Shown in pieces: positions 1 to 5,808 of a stretch of 5,921 nucleotides of DNA. The first letter of the stretch is position 1. Every line of letters begins with the position of its first letter. This DNA is from an uncultured Lachnospiraceae bacterium (lineage in GTDB: Bacteria; Bacillota; Clostridia; Lachnospirales; Lachnospiraceae), in assembly GCA_934370915.1 (NCBI GenBank), contig CAKRNI010000162.1, forward strand, positions 1 to 5,921. The letters run 5' to 3'. Made by a program: the position numbers and the translations under genes. The notes under the pieces are model-generated. The model had not been told where the DNA came from. It did not search any database and saw nothing but the letters and a program-made list of their open reading frames with translations.

Positions 1-356
1 TAGATCTTATAATAGCTGCTGTACGGACGGATCATGATCGTATCATTGATCTGTTCCCGCACATCATCCACGCCGATGCTTCCCGGCTTTTCATGTGTTA
101 CATAGATGAGATCCGGGTGGTTTCCACTCATGACCTGTTTGCAGGAATGGCAGCTCATACACGGCTCACTTCCGCCTTTCTCACAGAGCAGTGTCATCGC
201 AAACGCGTTCGCGATGGATTTCCGCCCCATACCGGCTTCCCCCGTCAGAATATATGCATGCGAGATCTTATGATTCGCGATTGCTTTCTTAAAGTGGTCT
301 TTCACCATTTCATTCCCAAGGATTTCCTCAAATCCTGTGATCTTTCCCTCTGACAT
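1..356 (-). CDS. holB: DNA polymerase III delta' subunit, N-terminal part (cut by left window edge)
   Basis: Clamp-loader subunit of the replicative polymerase; delta' helps open the sliding clamp and load it on DNA. The 118 visible codons start MSEGKITGFEEILGNEMVKD and show the AAA+ order of the DnaX/HolB family: a FEEILGN N-terminus, a P-loop region TGEAGMGRKSIA (residues 38-49), a zinc module C58-x7-C66-x2-C69-x2-C72, then SGNHPDLIYV and a GSIGVDDVREQI stretch. The P-loop has Arg where the catalytic Lys belongs, which fits delta' subunits, known not to hydrolyse ATP. The ATG at 356-354 is preceded by AGGAGGG (371-365) with 8-nt spacing, which fixes the start. Family members are about 320-335 residues, so roughly two thirds lies beyond position 1. 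It is the last gene of the minus-strand cluster, 119 bp after the kinase-like gene, and no terminator is visible in that gap. tau/gamma (DnaX) is the main alternative, but the degenerate P-loop and the yaaO-tmk-holB-like context favour delta'. Confidence 0.93.
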   Translation of the reverse strand, partial: MSEGKITGFEEILGNEMVKDHFKKAIANHKISHAYILTGEAGMGRKSIANAFAMTLLCEKGGSEPCMSCHSCKQVMSGNHPDLIYVTHEKPGSIGVDDVREQINDTIMIRPYSSYYKI

Positions 357-364
357 GGCTGCAT

Positions 365-371
365 CCCTCCT
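365..371 (-). promoter_or_regulatory. Shine-Dalgarno site of holB
   Basis: AGGAGGG on the minus strand lies 8 nt before the ATG at 356. It is a near-perfect anti-16S match and the strongest ribosome site in the window, and it decides the holB start. The remainder of the 119-bp gap (357-475) shows no convincing promoter or hairpin. Confidence 0.8.
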
Positions 372-475
372 CATCCTGTTGTTTCAAAGCACTTCTGCTT
401 TCTGTTCCAGATGCTCACATTTCAAACCCTCAGCATTTCCATCTTATCTTACCACAAAACAGCATCCATAAAAAG

Positions 476-1057
476 TTATTTATCTAAATCCCCGAGGATT
501 TCTTCCACACAGATCCCGATATCCGTGTTCTGATATCGTTTTGTAATTCCCAGCCGTTCCAGATTTTCCTCTGAAAAATCTTTTTCATCCGCAAGATATC
601 TCCGGCACACTTCCCGGTAATTCGGATTTTTCTGTTCTTCCTCTCTCCTGACCGCCCGCATGAGCCTTACGCCATCCGGCACCTCAATATAGACGGGTAT
701 CATCTTTCCGGCTTCAAAGTATGAGCACATCTTCTCGTAAGATTCCAGCGTCCCGATCATGAGACACGATTCGTCCCCGACAACGTCAAACTGTCCATCA
801 TCCACCGTATAGTAAGTCCATGGACCTGCCACGGTCTGGTAAGTCCTCTCCTCGATCACCTTTCCGGCTGCTTCCTGCCTTTCCAGTTCCGCCCTGTCCG
901 TAAAGAAATATTCCACCCCGTCCGTCTCACCTTCCCGAATCGGCCGTGTCGTATACATCGTCACCGTCCGCAGCTTTGGCCGCCGTTTTAAAATTTCCTT
1001 ATACAGCGTATCTTTTCCTGTCGCGCTCTTCCCAAGAAGATAATATATCCTGCCCAT
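476..1057 (-). CDS. Guanylate-kinase-like P-loop nucleotide kinase, divergent paralogue
   Basis: A 193-residue cytosolic protein of the guanylate kinase fold. Visible parts: P-loop GKSATGKDT (9-17); the GMP-binding segment TTRPIREGETDGVEYFF (36-52), which keeps Arg38, Arg41 and Tyr50 of canonical GMKs; Glu69 in GKVIEERTY; and an Arg-rich lid (Arg131, 134, 137, 138, 148, 152, 153). Differences: the P-loop has Asp16 where GMKs have Ser/Thr, a GKD[ST] form also known from PhnN ribose-bisphosphate kinases. The Ser at position 34 is Met. The DIDxQG motif that supplies a guanine contact is replaced by IGTLES (101-106), and YYGS becomes YYTV. GMP kinase activity is therefore plausible but unproven; the acceptor may differ. 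The gene occupies the place of tmk in the Bacillus yaaO-tmk-yaaQ-yaaR-holB cluster. Start ATG at 1057 has only a close, modest ribosome site (GAGAAAAGGAA). It is likely expressed with holB. Confidence 0.82.
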   Translation of the reverse strand: MGRIYYLLGKSATGKDTLYKEILKRRPKLRTVTMYTTRPIREGETDGVEYFFTDRAELERQEAAGKVIEERTYQTVAGPWTYYTVDDGQFDVVGDESCLMIGTLESYEKMCSYFEAGKMIPVYIEVPDGVRLMRAVRREEEQKNPNYREVCRRYLADEKDFSEENLERLGITKRYQNTDIGICVEEILGDLDK

Positions 1058-1092
1058 TTCCTTTTCTCAGCCTTCTGTGTTTATAGTCTTAC

Positions 1093-1108
1093 CTAATAGA
1101 GCTATTAG
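1093..1108. promoter_or_regulatory. Perfect 7-2-7 inverted repeat upstream of the kinase-like gene
   Basis: CTAATAG-AG-CTATTAG forms a perfect dyad of 16 bp, ending 36 bp before the ATG at 1057. It is too short and AU-rich to make a stable RNA terminator and has no U-tract on the minus strand, so a protein operator is more likely than a hairpin. No known regulator is recognised. The rest of the 1058-1306 gap is AT-rich and holds no supported gene. Confidence 0.35.
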
Positions 1109-1300
1109 CCTTACACGCTTATCCGATAAAAATTTTCATAGCAGCCCAATTGATTCTCTGTTTACTGTTTCGAATATCTTTCTCAAAAACATTCTGCAGG
1201 CATTCTCTTTATTTTTGTTGAAAATTTATTCGATTAAACAGATCTTATGGAACAAACTTTCATCTTTTATGTGCTCTTCTTTTCTATGTTCTATCTTTTC

Positions 1301-1329
1301 ATTGTATCAAAATCCACTACTCTCTGCAA
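1301..1329 (-). promoter_or_regulatory. Candidate extended -10 promoter overlapping the decarboxylase stop codon
   Basis: On the minus strand TTGCAG (1329-1324, weak -35) is followed by 17 nt and TACAAT (1306-1301, five of six -10 matches). The three bases just before the -10 are TGA, giving a TGn extended -10; this TGA is also the decarboxylase stop codon. It would drive the kinase-like gene and holB with a leader of about 235 nt. The -35 is poor, so this is a sequence-based guess. Confidence 0.35.
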
Positions 1330-2989
1330 CCGTTAAAATCATGCCAGCCACCGGATCCGCAGGCCCCTGCACGAGAAGTCCTGCTGCCTTATACGCCTCG
1401 ATCTTCCTTACGATCTCCTCCGTAAAAACTTCCCCCGGCGCAATGATCGGAATTCCCGGCGGATAAAGATAAACAAACTCCGCAGACACCTTTCCAACCG
1501 TATCCTGAAGCGCTGTACGCCCCGTAATGGCATCCATGGCCTCGCAGATAGGCATTCTCTCGATCGGTCGTGAAATCTTTGATTCTAAGGTCCCTGGAGC
1601 TTTAGAATTTTTTCTTTCCTGCTCCAATTTTATTTTTTCTGATTCTTCCCCCAATATATCATTTATTTCTAACAACGCTTTTTTATCATTTTCTTTAGCT
1701 TTCATCAGCCCTCTATCTATCTCAACAAGCGCCGCCGCCAGTCTCTCAAATCCCTCATCTGTATCCATCACCGACGTCATCGCGATCACATACTCCGGCG
1801 CCGTCATCTCCATCTCAAGATGATATTGACTCCGCAATACCTCCGCCAGCTCTTCCCCATGAAACTCTTTTGCATGCATCGTAGAAACCACGATCTTCGA
1901 CGGATCCCATCCTGCCGCAGCCTCGTACTTCTCGCATACCTCATGTGTCAGAATCTCAAGCACCCGCAGCCCTTTCATCCGTTCCATAAAGCGCTCCAGC
2001 CGCTTCTCATATCGGACCATCTCATCTCTTCCAGCGCCGTCCATATACCGGATGCACCGCTGCATCCCCGCCATAAATAAATACGACGGACTGGACGTCT
2101 GAAACATGCCCAAATATCTCGCAACCTTATCCTGATCCACGATCCTGCTCTTCACATGCAGAATCGCCGTCTGTGTAAAACATGGCAGCGTCTTATGAAG
2201 ACTCTGGATCACAATATCCGCCCCACATTCCAACGCCGATTTCGGAAAGCTGTGACACCTGTCTGCATATTCCAGATGCGCCCCATGTGCCTCATCAACG
2301 ATCAGAGGGACTCCATATTCATGAGCCGCGTCCGCGATTGCCCGGATATCTGACACAACACCCTCATAAGTCGGAGATGTAATAAGTACCGCCTGAATTT
2401 CACCCTTCCTTCTATGCGTGCCTTCCAAGTCACTTATGTCTTCAGAATTCTCCCCATTCTCAAAATTTTCCGCTTCTTCCGCACTTGCCCGTTTTCTTTC
2501 CGACTCCATCGCATCTTTTTCAAGCGCCTCCCGCACATCATCCGCCCGGATCCCGCCATTGATCCCAAACTCCACGATCTCCTCCGGATACAGATACTCC
2601 GCCTTCAGCCGATTCAGATAGATCGCGTGGTACACCGCCTTATGACAGTTTCTGGCAGTCAATATCTTCCCGCCATTTTCCGTCACCGCAAACACCGCAC
2701 TCAGGATCCCGCATGTACTTCCGTTCACCAGATACCAGGAGCGGTCTGCCCCGTAGACCGCAGCCGCCTCATCCATGGCATCTTTTAGAATCCCTTCCGC
2801 ATGGTGCAGATTATCAAATCCGTCGATCTCCGTGATATCGATTCCATATGGATCCGGAAATTCCCCCGGCACCCCATCCGGGATCTCCTGCCTTTTATGT
2901 CCCGGCATATGAAACGGATACGCGTCCGATTCCGCATACTCCGCCAGCCGCTCCAGGATCCCCAGCTGTTTTTCTTCTCTGTAATTCAA
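1307..2989 (-). CDS. PLP-dependent Orn/Lys/Arg decarboxylase family protein (YaaO/SpeA type)
   Basis: A 560-residue fold-type I PLP enzyme, cytosolic, of the family that decarboxylates lysine, ornithine or arginine to polyamine-type amines. Motifs in order: PFHMPGHKR (25-33), GSTCGILSA (90-98), RNCHKA (113-118) with the ring-stacking His116, TSPTYEG (204-210), VDEAHG (231-236) with PLP-binding Asp232, SLHKT (263-267) with Schiff-base Lys266, and the C-terminal-domain signature YPPGIPIIAPGE (509-520). All key residues are present, so it should be active; the substrate cannot be told from sequence. Relatives are about 480-490 residues. The extra length lies mainly in two charged low-complexity inserts at about 158-196 and 428-472. 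The start is TTG at 2989 (caa on the plus strand): the next Met, residue 28, lies inside the PFHMPGHK motif, and AAAAGGAG sits 10 nt upstream. It is probably translationally coupled to the lipoprotein gene 5 nt upstream. YaaO-like genes often precede tmk-holB in Firmicutes. Confidence 0.92.
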   Translation of the reverse strand: MNYREEKQLGILERLAEYAESDAYPFHMPGHKRQEIPDGVPGEFPDPYGIDITEIDGFDNLHHAEGILKDAMDEAAAVYGADRSWYLVNGSTCGILSAVFAVTENGGKILTARNCHKAVYHAIYLNRLKAEYLYPEEIVEFGINGGIRADDVREALEKDAMESERKRASAEEAENFENGENSEDISDLEGTHRRKGEIQAVLITSPTYEGVVSDIRAIADAAHEYGVPLIVDEAHGAHLEYADRCHSFPKSALECGADIVIQSLHKTLPCFTQTAILHVKSRIVDQDKVARYLGMFQTSSPSYLFMAGMQRCIRYMDGAGRDEMVRYEKRLERFMERMKGLRVLEILTHEVCEKYEAAAGWDPSKIVVSTMHAKEFHGEELAEVLRSQYHLEMEMTAPEYVIAMTSVMDTDEGFERLAAALVEIDRGLMKAKENDKKALLEINDILGEESEKIKLEQERKNSKAPGTLESKISRPIERMPICEAMDAITGRTALQDTVGKVSAEFVYLYPPGIPIIAPGEVFTEEIVRKIEAYKAAGLLVQGPADPVAGMILTVAESSGF

Positions 2990-3007
2990 CTCTTTTATTC
3001 TCCTTTT
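2987..3007 (-). promoter_or_regulatory. Ribosome site and TTG start of the decarboxylase, embedded in the upstream gene's end
   Basis: AAAAGGAG (3007-3000) lies within the last sense codons of the lipoprotein gene. That gene's TAA stop is at 2997-2995, and TTG starts at 2989. The 10-nt spacing is slightly long. The arrangement suggests that ribosomes finishing the first gene help start the second. Confidence 0.65.
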
Positions 3008-4272
3008 AATTCAGAAAACATATCCCAAATCTCTGCAACTTCGCCTCCGGCCGCCTGATAAAAGCTGTAACTGCCATAAACCATCGAATCGCAGCCGTCC
3101 GAGGCAAGCCGCACCGTCACTTTCGTCCCATCCGCTTTCGTCAGCGTCAGGATCCCGTTATACGGACATTTTCCGGCTTCCCCCGGAGCCGCCTCCGCAA
3201 GAATTTCCTCCATCCTCTTTAAAAGCGCCGGATCATCCACCGTCTCAGAAATCCCCACGACCTCCAAGTCTGAAGAATCCCCCGTCTCCATATCCGTATA
3301 TCCCGCCGGTTCGCCCTGGTCCGGAATTATTTCAAGCTCCGCACTCGTGATCTCCTTCATATCCTCTGCGCCGACCATCTGGAATTCACATTTCTCCTCC
3401 GCAAGTCTTAACGCCGGTACCGTGATCTCATCCGGATCAGGATTCTCTGCTTCGTAGATCTCCGCACTCGCCGTATACATGATCCCGTCAAGTCCATATA
3501 CTTCCGGCTCCACGATCTCCTCCGAATCAATGATCCCCCTCTCCTGATCAACTGTCAGCGAAACATACTCCTCCAGCACATCCGCGTCCACAAATCTGCG
3601 GACGGTCAGATAACCGCCATCCTCCGGCGGCGACATCTGAACACCGCGCTCCTTGACACTCTCCAGGTATCTGACTCCCTCATCGCCATCGCAGAGACTG
3701 TACTCAAAAGCTTTCCTGAGTTCTTCCGGTTCCTCCATTCCAACAGGAACGAAAAAGAGAATATCCTTTGATTCCGTATAATACATTTCATAAACATTTT
3801 CAAATGTATATACTCTTTCAAAAATACTTTCATCCTCATTCCACTTTTCTGCCTCGATCACATCATCGACGCTGTAAATACTGAGATCTTTGAGCGGATC
3901 ATCGCTGCCCTTTCGAAATCCAAGGACATACCCGTATCCATCTTCCGTCTCCCGTCCAAGAAACTCATAATCATCCCGGATTTCACCGCCGCATGCAGCC
4001 GCCTTCTCCTGGTCCATATCGGAATACTTGTGGTCGGAATCAAATGTTTCCAGTTCATCCCGGATTGCCAGCCGTTCCGTCTCAGAAAGCGGATGATACA
4101 CCGGTTCTTTTTCCGAATTATCCACAGTCCCGGTCTCCGCAGTCTCTGTTTTTCCACTGTCCGTCTGCGATTCAGTGCCATTATCCACAGGCACAAACGC
4201 CGCCGAACATCCAAATAAACATATGCTCACTCCCGCCGCGATCATTCCCATCCAGAATTTTCTATTTCTCAT
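2995..4272 (-). CDS. Putative secreted lipoprotein of unknown function
   Basis: A 425-residue acidic protein. It begins MRNRKFW, followed by a hydrophobic run and the lipobox LFGC (Cys22), a type II signal peptide for lipid attachment to the outer face of the membrane. Next is a Ser/Thr/Glu/Asp/Gly-rich linker (about 23-60) typical of surface lipoproteins, then mixed alpha/beta sequence rich in Asp and Glu. The last 57 residues resemble a small compact domain with two cysteines (Cys369 in GKCPYNG, Cys394 in SDGCDSM) that could form a disulphide outside the cell. I do not recognise the mature domains. ATG at 4272 is preferred over an in-frame TTG at 4287 because the ribosome site GGAAGGTGAT (4285-4276) lies between them and serves the ATG. 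It is the first gene of the minus-strand cluster, 5 nt from the decarboxylase, which may reflect co-regulation rather than shared function. Confidence 0.8.
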   Translation of the reverse strand: MRNRKFWMGMIAAGVSICLFGCSAAFVPVDNGTESQTDSGKTETAETGTVDNSEKEPVYHPLSETERLAIRDELETFDSDHKYSDMDQEKAAACGGEIRDDYEFLGRETEDGYGYVLGFRKGSDDPLKDLSIYSVDDVIEAEKWNEDESIFERVYTFENVYEMYYTESKDILFFVPVGMEEPEELRKAFEYSLCDGDEGVRYLESVKERGVQMSPPEDGGYLTVRRFVDADVLEEYVSLTVDQERGIIDSEEIVEPEVYGLDGIMYTASAEIYEAENPDPDEITVPALRLAEEKCEFQMVGAEDMKEITSAELEIIPDQGEPAGYTDMETGDSSDLEVVGISETVDDPALLKRMEEILAEAAPGEAGKCPYNGILTLTKADGTKVTVRLASDGCDSMVYGSYSFYQAAGGEVAEIWDMFSELKGE

Positions 4273-4275
4273 CCA

Positions 4276-4285
4276 ATCACCTTCC
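4276..4285 (-). promoter_or_regulatory. Shine-Dalgarno site fixing the lipoprotein start at 4272
   Basis: GGAAGGTGAT on the minus strand closely matches the GGAGGTGAT consensus and leaves a short normal gap to ATG 4272. It overlaps the coding sequence that a TTG start at 4287 would need, so the shorter protein is preferred. Confidence 0.7.
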
Positions 4286-4381
4286 AAAGCTCTATAACTG
4301 CATTTATTCCATCACTTACCACTATATCCATGTTTCATGCCGCTTTTTTGCATCATCCATACATTTTCTCTATCTATTTAT

Positions 4382-4410
4382 ATTTTATCATCCACTTTTT
4401 TCCCACACAA
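4382..4410 (-). promoter_or_regulatory. Candidate sigma-A-type promoter for the lipoprotein-decarboxylase genes
   Basis: TTGTGT (4410-4405) is followed by 17 nt and TAAAAT (4387-4382). The bases before the -10 are TGA, an extended -10 element. The leader to ATG 4272 would be about 100 nt. A small GC hairpin AGCGG-ACA-CCGCT (4410-4422) abuts the -35 on its upstream side. Confidence 0.5.
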
Positions 4411-4628
4411 GCGGACACCGCTATCTGTAAGAAAACCTTAAACAACGATTTATAGTATTTCATTTCTGACCATGCTACAATAAAACTAAATAATTGATCG
4501 CCCTTTATGATTGCTAAATTTTACAGCACCCAATTTTTTATTTTACATCTTTTAAGGGTGACTCAATAAGCTCGCAAACTAATAAACCTGTTACTATTTT
4601 ATTCTTTCTTCAGAAAGTGAGGTTGTCT
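4411..4628. other. AT-rich divergent intergenic region upstream of the AIM24-family gene
   Basis: This is the rest of the 356-bp gap between the two divergent genes. No open frame with a ribosome site was found. The only plus-strand promoter hint is TGC-TACAAT (4473-4481), an extended -10 without a good -35; it would give a leader of about 140 nt for the gene at 4629. No riboswitch fold was recognised. Confidence 0.4.
4619..4623 (+). promoter_or_regulatory. Ribosome site of the AIM24-family gene
   Basis: GAGGT lies 5 nt before the ATG at 4629. An in-frame GTG at 4617 overlaps this site and has no ribosome site of its own, so ATG 4629 is the chosen start. Confidence 0.6.
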
Positions 4629-5315
4629 ATGAAATACAGAATTATCGGCACAACGATCCCGGCAGTCGAAATCAAATTTGACTCCCCTGGTGAAACCATG
4701 TACACCCAGTCTGGCGGCATGTCCTGGATGACAGACGGAATCTCCATGTCCACCAACACCAGAGGCGGTTTCATGAAAGGTCTCGGCCGCATGTTTGCCG
4801 GTGAATCCATGTTCATGGCAACCTACCGCGCGGAGCGCCCCGATGCCACGATCGCTTTTGCCTCTACGGTTCCCGGTCAGATCCTTCCTGTTAACGCTGC
4901 AGAAAACGGCGGCCTGATCTGTCAGAAAGGCGCGTTCCTCTGCGCCCAGGATTCCGTAAATCTCGATGTGACCTTCACAAAGAAGTTCTCATCCGGTCTC
5001 TTCGGCGGCGAGGGATTTATCCTTGAAAATATCTCCGGATCCGGCATGGTCTTCTTAGAGATCGATGGCGATGCCGTAGAAAAGCAGCTGGCCCCGGGGG
5101 AAGTCCTCAAAGTCGATACCGGCAACGTAGTCGCCTTCGAAAAGACTGTCGGCTATGAAGTTGAGACGATCAAAGGCCTCGGAAACATCTTCTTCGGCGG
5201 CGAAGGCCTCTTCCTCACAAAACTCACCGGCCCCGGCCGCGTCATCCTCCAGACCCAGAATATCGCCGACTTCGCCGGCCGCATCGCACAGTTCATTCCG
5301 ACAAAGTCAAATTAA
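4629..5315 (+). CDS. AIM24 / TIGR00266 family protein
   Basis: A 228-residue cytosolic protein without a signal peptide or membrane segment, recognised as the AIM24 family (TIGR00266), named after a yeast mitochondrial protein. The family has an all-beta fold reported to resemble TRAP; its bacterial function is unknown. Visible features: an N-terminal strand MKYRIIGTTIPAVEI, QSGGMSWM (27-34), and Gly-rich turns. A motif appears three times: FAGESMFM (56-63), FGGEGFIL (125-132) and FGGEGLFL (189-196). Each is followed about 6-9 residues later by a beta strand, as in ISGSGMVFLEI and LTGPGRVILQT, suggesting three related sheets. Length matches the family (about 220-260). It is transcribed alone, divergent from the lipoprotein gene and convergent with the tRNA cluster, and closed by the terminator at 5326. 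Base composition is like the neighbouring genes. Confidence 0.88.
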   Translation: MKYRIIGTTIPAVEIKFDSPGETMYTQSGGMSWMTDGISMSTNTRGGFMKGLGRMFAGESMFMATYRAERPDATIAFASTVPGQILPVNAAENGGLICQKGAFLCAQDSVNLDVTFTKKFSSGLFGGEGFILENISGSGMVFLEIDGDAVEKQLAPGEVLKVDTGNVVAFEKTVGYEVETIKGLGNIFFGGEGLFLTKLTGPGRVILQTQNIADFAGRIAQFIPTKSN

Positions 5316-5325
5316 TCCCATACAT

Positions 5326-5368
5326 AAGCTCACATTAGATGCCATGTTCTAATGTGAGCTTCATTATT
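5326..5368 (+). terminator. Intrinsic terminator of the AIM24-family gene
   Basis: AAGCTCACATTAGA (5326-5339) and its exact complement TCTAATGTGAGCTT (5348-5361) form a 14-bp perfect stem with an 8-nt loop. A T-rich tail (cattatttt) follows. It starts 10 bp after the stop codon. Confidence 0.88.
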
Positions 5369-5390
5369 TTCACTTGGATAAGCCATAAAA

Positions 5391-5451
5391 TCTGGGACAT
5401 TTCTGGGACATTATGGTTTAAAAACAGCCCTCTGGGACACTTTTGGAACAT
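5391..5451. repeat. Four copies of a TCTGGGACAT-type repeat in two 11-bp-spaced pairs
   Basis: TCTGGGACAT occurs at 5391 and 5402, TCTGGGACAC at 5431, and a degenerate TTTTGGAACAT at 5441. Members of each pair are about 11 bp apart and the pairs are 40 bp apart. The stretch lies between two terminators and has no supported gene. It looks like a protein-binding array; see the next entry for the adjoining repeats. Confidence 0.65.
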
Positions 5452-5452
5452 T

Positions 5453-5492
5453 TACTTTCGGTTACTTTTTCCTACTTTCAGTTACTTTCATA
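5453..5492. repeat. Four tandem 10-bp repeats, consensus TACTTTCrGT
   Basis: TACTTT begins at 5453, 5463, 5473 and 5483, an exact 10-bp period. The units are TACTTTCGGT, TACTTTTTCC, TACTTTCAGT and TACTTTCATA. The period places each copy on the same face of the helix, as for cooperative protein binding (integrase arm sites, iterons or operators). No regulator is identified. Confidence 0.7.
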
Positions 5493-5500
5493 TACATACA

Positions 5501-5543
5501 AAAGCAGCGCAAACTCAATAAAATTAAGAGTTTGCGCTGCTTT
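5501..5543 (-). terminator. Intrinsic terminator of the tRNA cluster (perfect 16-bp stem)
   Basis: AAAGCAGCGCAAACTC (5501-5516) and its exact complement GAGTTTGCGCTGCTTT (5528-5543) flank an 11-nt AT-rich loop. Read on the minus strand it ends in a short T run (CTGCTTTTG), 8 bp after the tRNA-Lys 3' end. The symmetric A/T flanks let it act on both strands, protecting against convergent transcription. Confidence 0.9.
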
Positions 5544-5551
5544 GCAAGTAA

Positions 5552-5624
5552 TGAGACATCGGGGATTCGAACCCCGGACAACTTGATTAAAAGTCAAGTG
5601 CTCTACCGACTGAGCTAATATCCC
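5552..5624 (-). tRNA. tRNA-Lys (anticodon TTT)
   Basis: A 73-nt cloverleaf on the minus strand. The acceptor GGGATAT pairs with ATGTCTC (two G-U pairs), followed by discriminator A. The anticodon stem CTTGA/TCAAG encloses loop CTTTTAA with anticodon TTT, reading AAA/AAG. The T arm is CGGGG-TTCGAAT-CCCCG. The 3' CCA is not encoded (TTA follows). It is the last tRNA of the cluster. Confidence 0.97.
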
Positions 5625-5625
5625 A

Positions 5626-5643
5626 TACAACTATGAAGTTGTA
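5626..5643 (-). other. Hairpin filling the tRNA-Phe to tRNA-Lys spacer
   Basis: TACAACT (5626-5632) and AGTTGTA (5637-5643) form a 7-bp stem with a 4-nt loop, occupying almost all of the 20-nt spacer. There is no T run, so it is not a terminator; it may guide processing of the tRNA precursor. Confidence 0.5.
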
Positions 5644-5644
5644 A

Positions 5645-5717
<73 letters not shown>

Positions 5718-5721
5718 ATAA

Positions 5722-5795
<74 letters not shown>

Positions 5796-5808
5796 ACGAT
5801 GCTTTTTA

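Noticed and set aside
219..242. Degenerate P-loop (Arg for Lys) in HolB as a possible defect
   Set aside because: delta' subunits are known to be ATPase-inactive, so this is expected.
93..353. Plus-strand open frame of 86 codons
   Set aside because: Antisense shadow of holB.
1136..1192. Minus-strand 18-codon peptide MFLRKIFETVNRESIGLL in the gap before the kinase-like gene
   Set aside because: No adequate ribosome site and no sign of a leader-peptide attenuator.
1077..1466. Plus-strand open frame of 129 codons across the gap and the end of the decarboxylase gene
   Set aside because: Half of it is antisense to a well-supported gene, the rest is AT-rich gap; it has no ribosome site and no recognisable protein character.
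2414..2788. Plus-strand open frame of 124 codons
   Set aside because: Antisense shadow of the decarboxylase PLP domain, whose motifs are all in the minus frame.
4273..4287. TTG start at 4287 for the lipoprotein
   Set aside because: It would place the ribosome site inside the coding sequence; ATG 4272 has a well-placed site and a normal signal peptide.
3993..4430. Plus-strand open frame of 145 codons
   Set aside because: Antisense to the lipoprotein signal peptide and linker; low-complexity translation and no ribosome site.
4561..4586. Sequence resembling part of the tRNA terminator (CGCAAACT, AATAAA)
   Set aside because: The match is short, AT-rich and without the stem partner; most likely chance.
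5339..5521. Plus-strand open frame of 60 codons
   Set aside because: It starts inside one terminator, ends inside another and translates the repeat island; no ribosome site.
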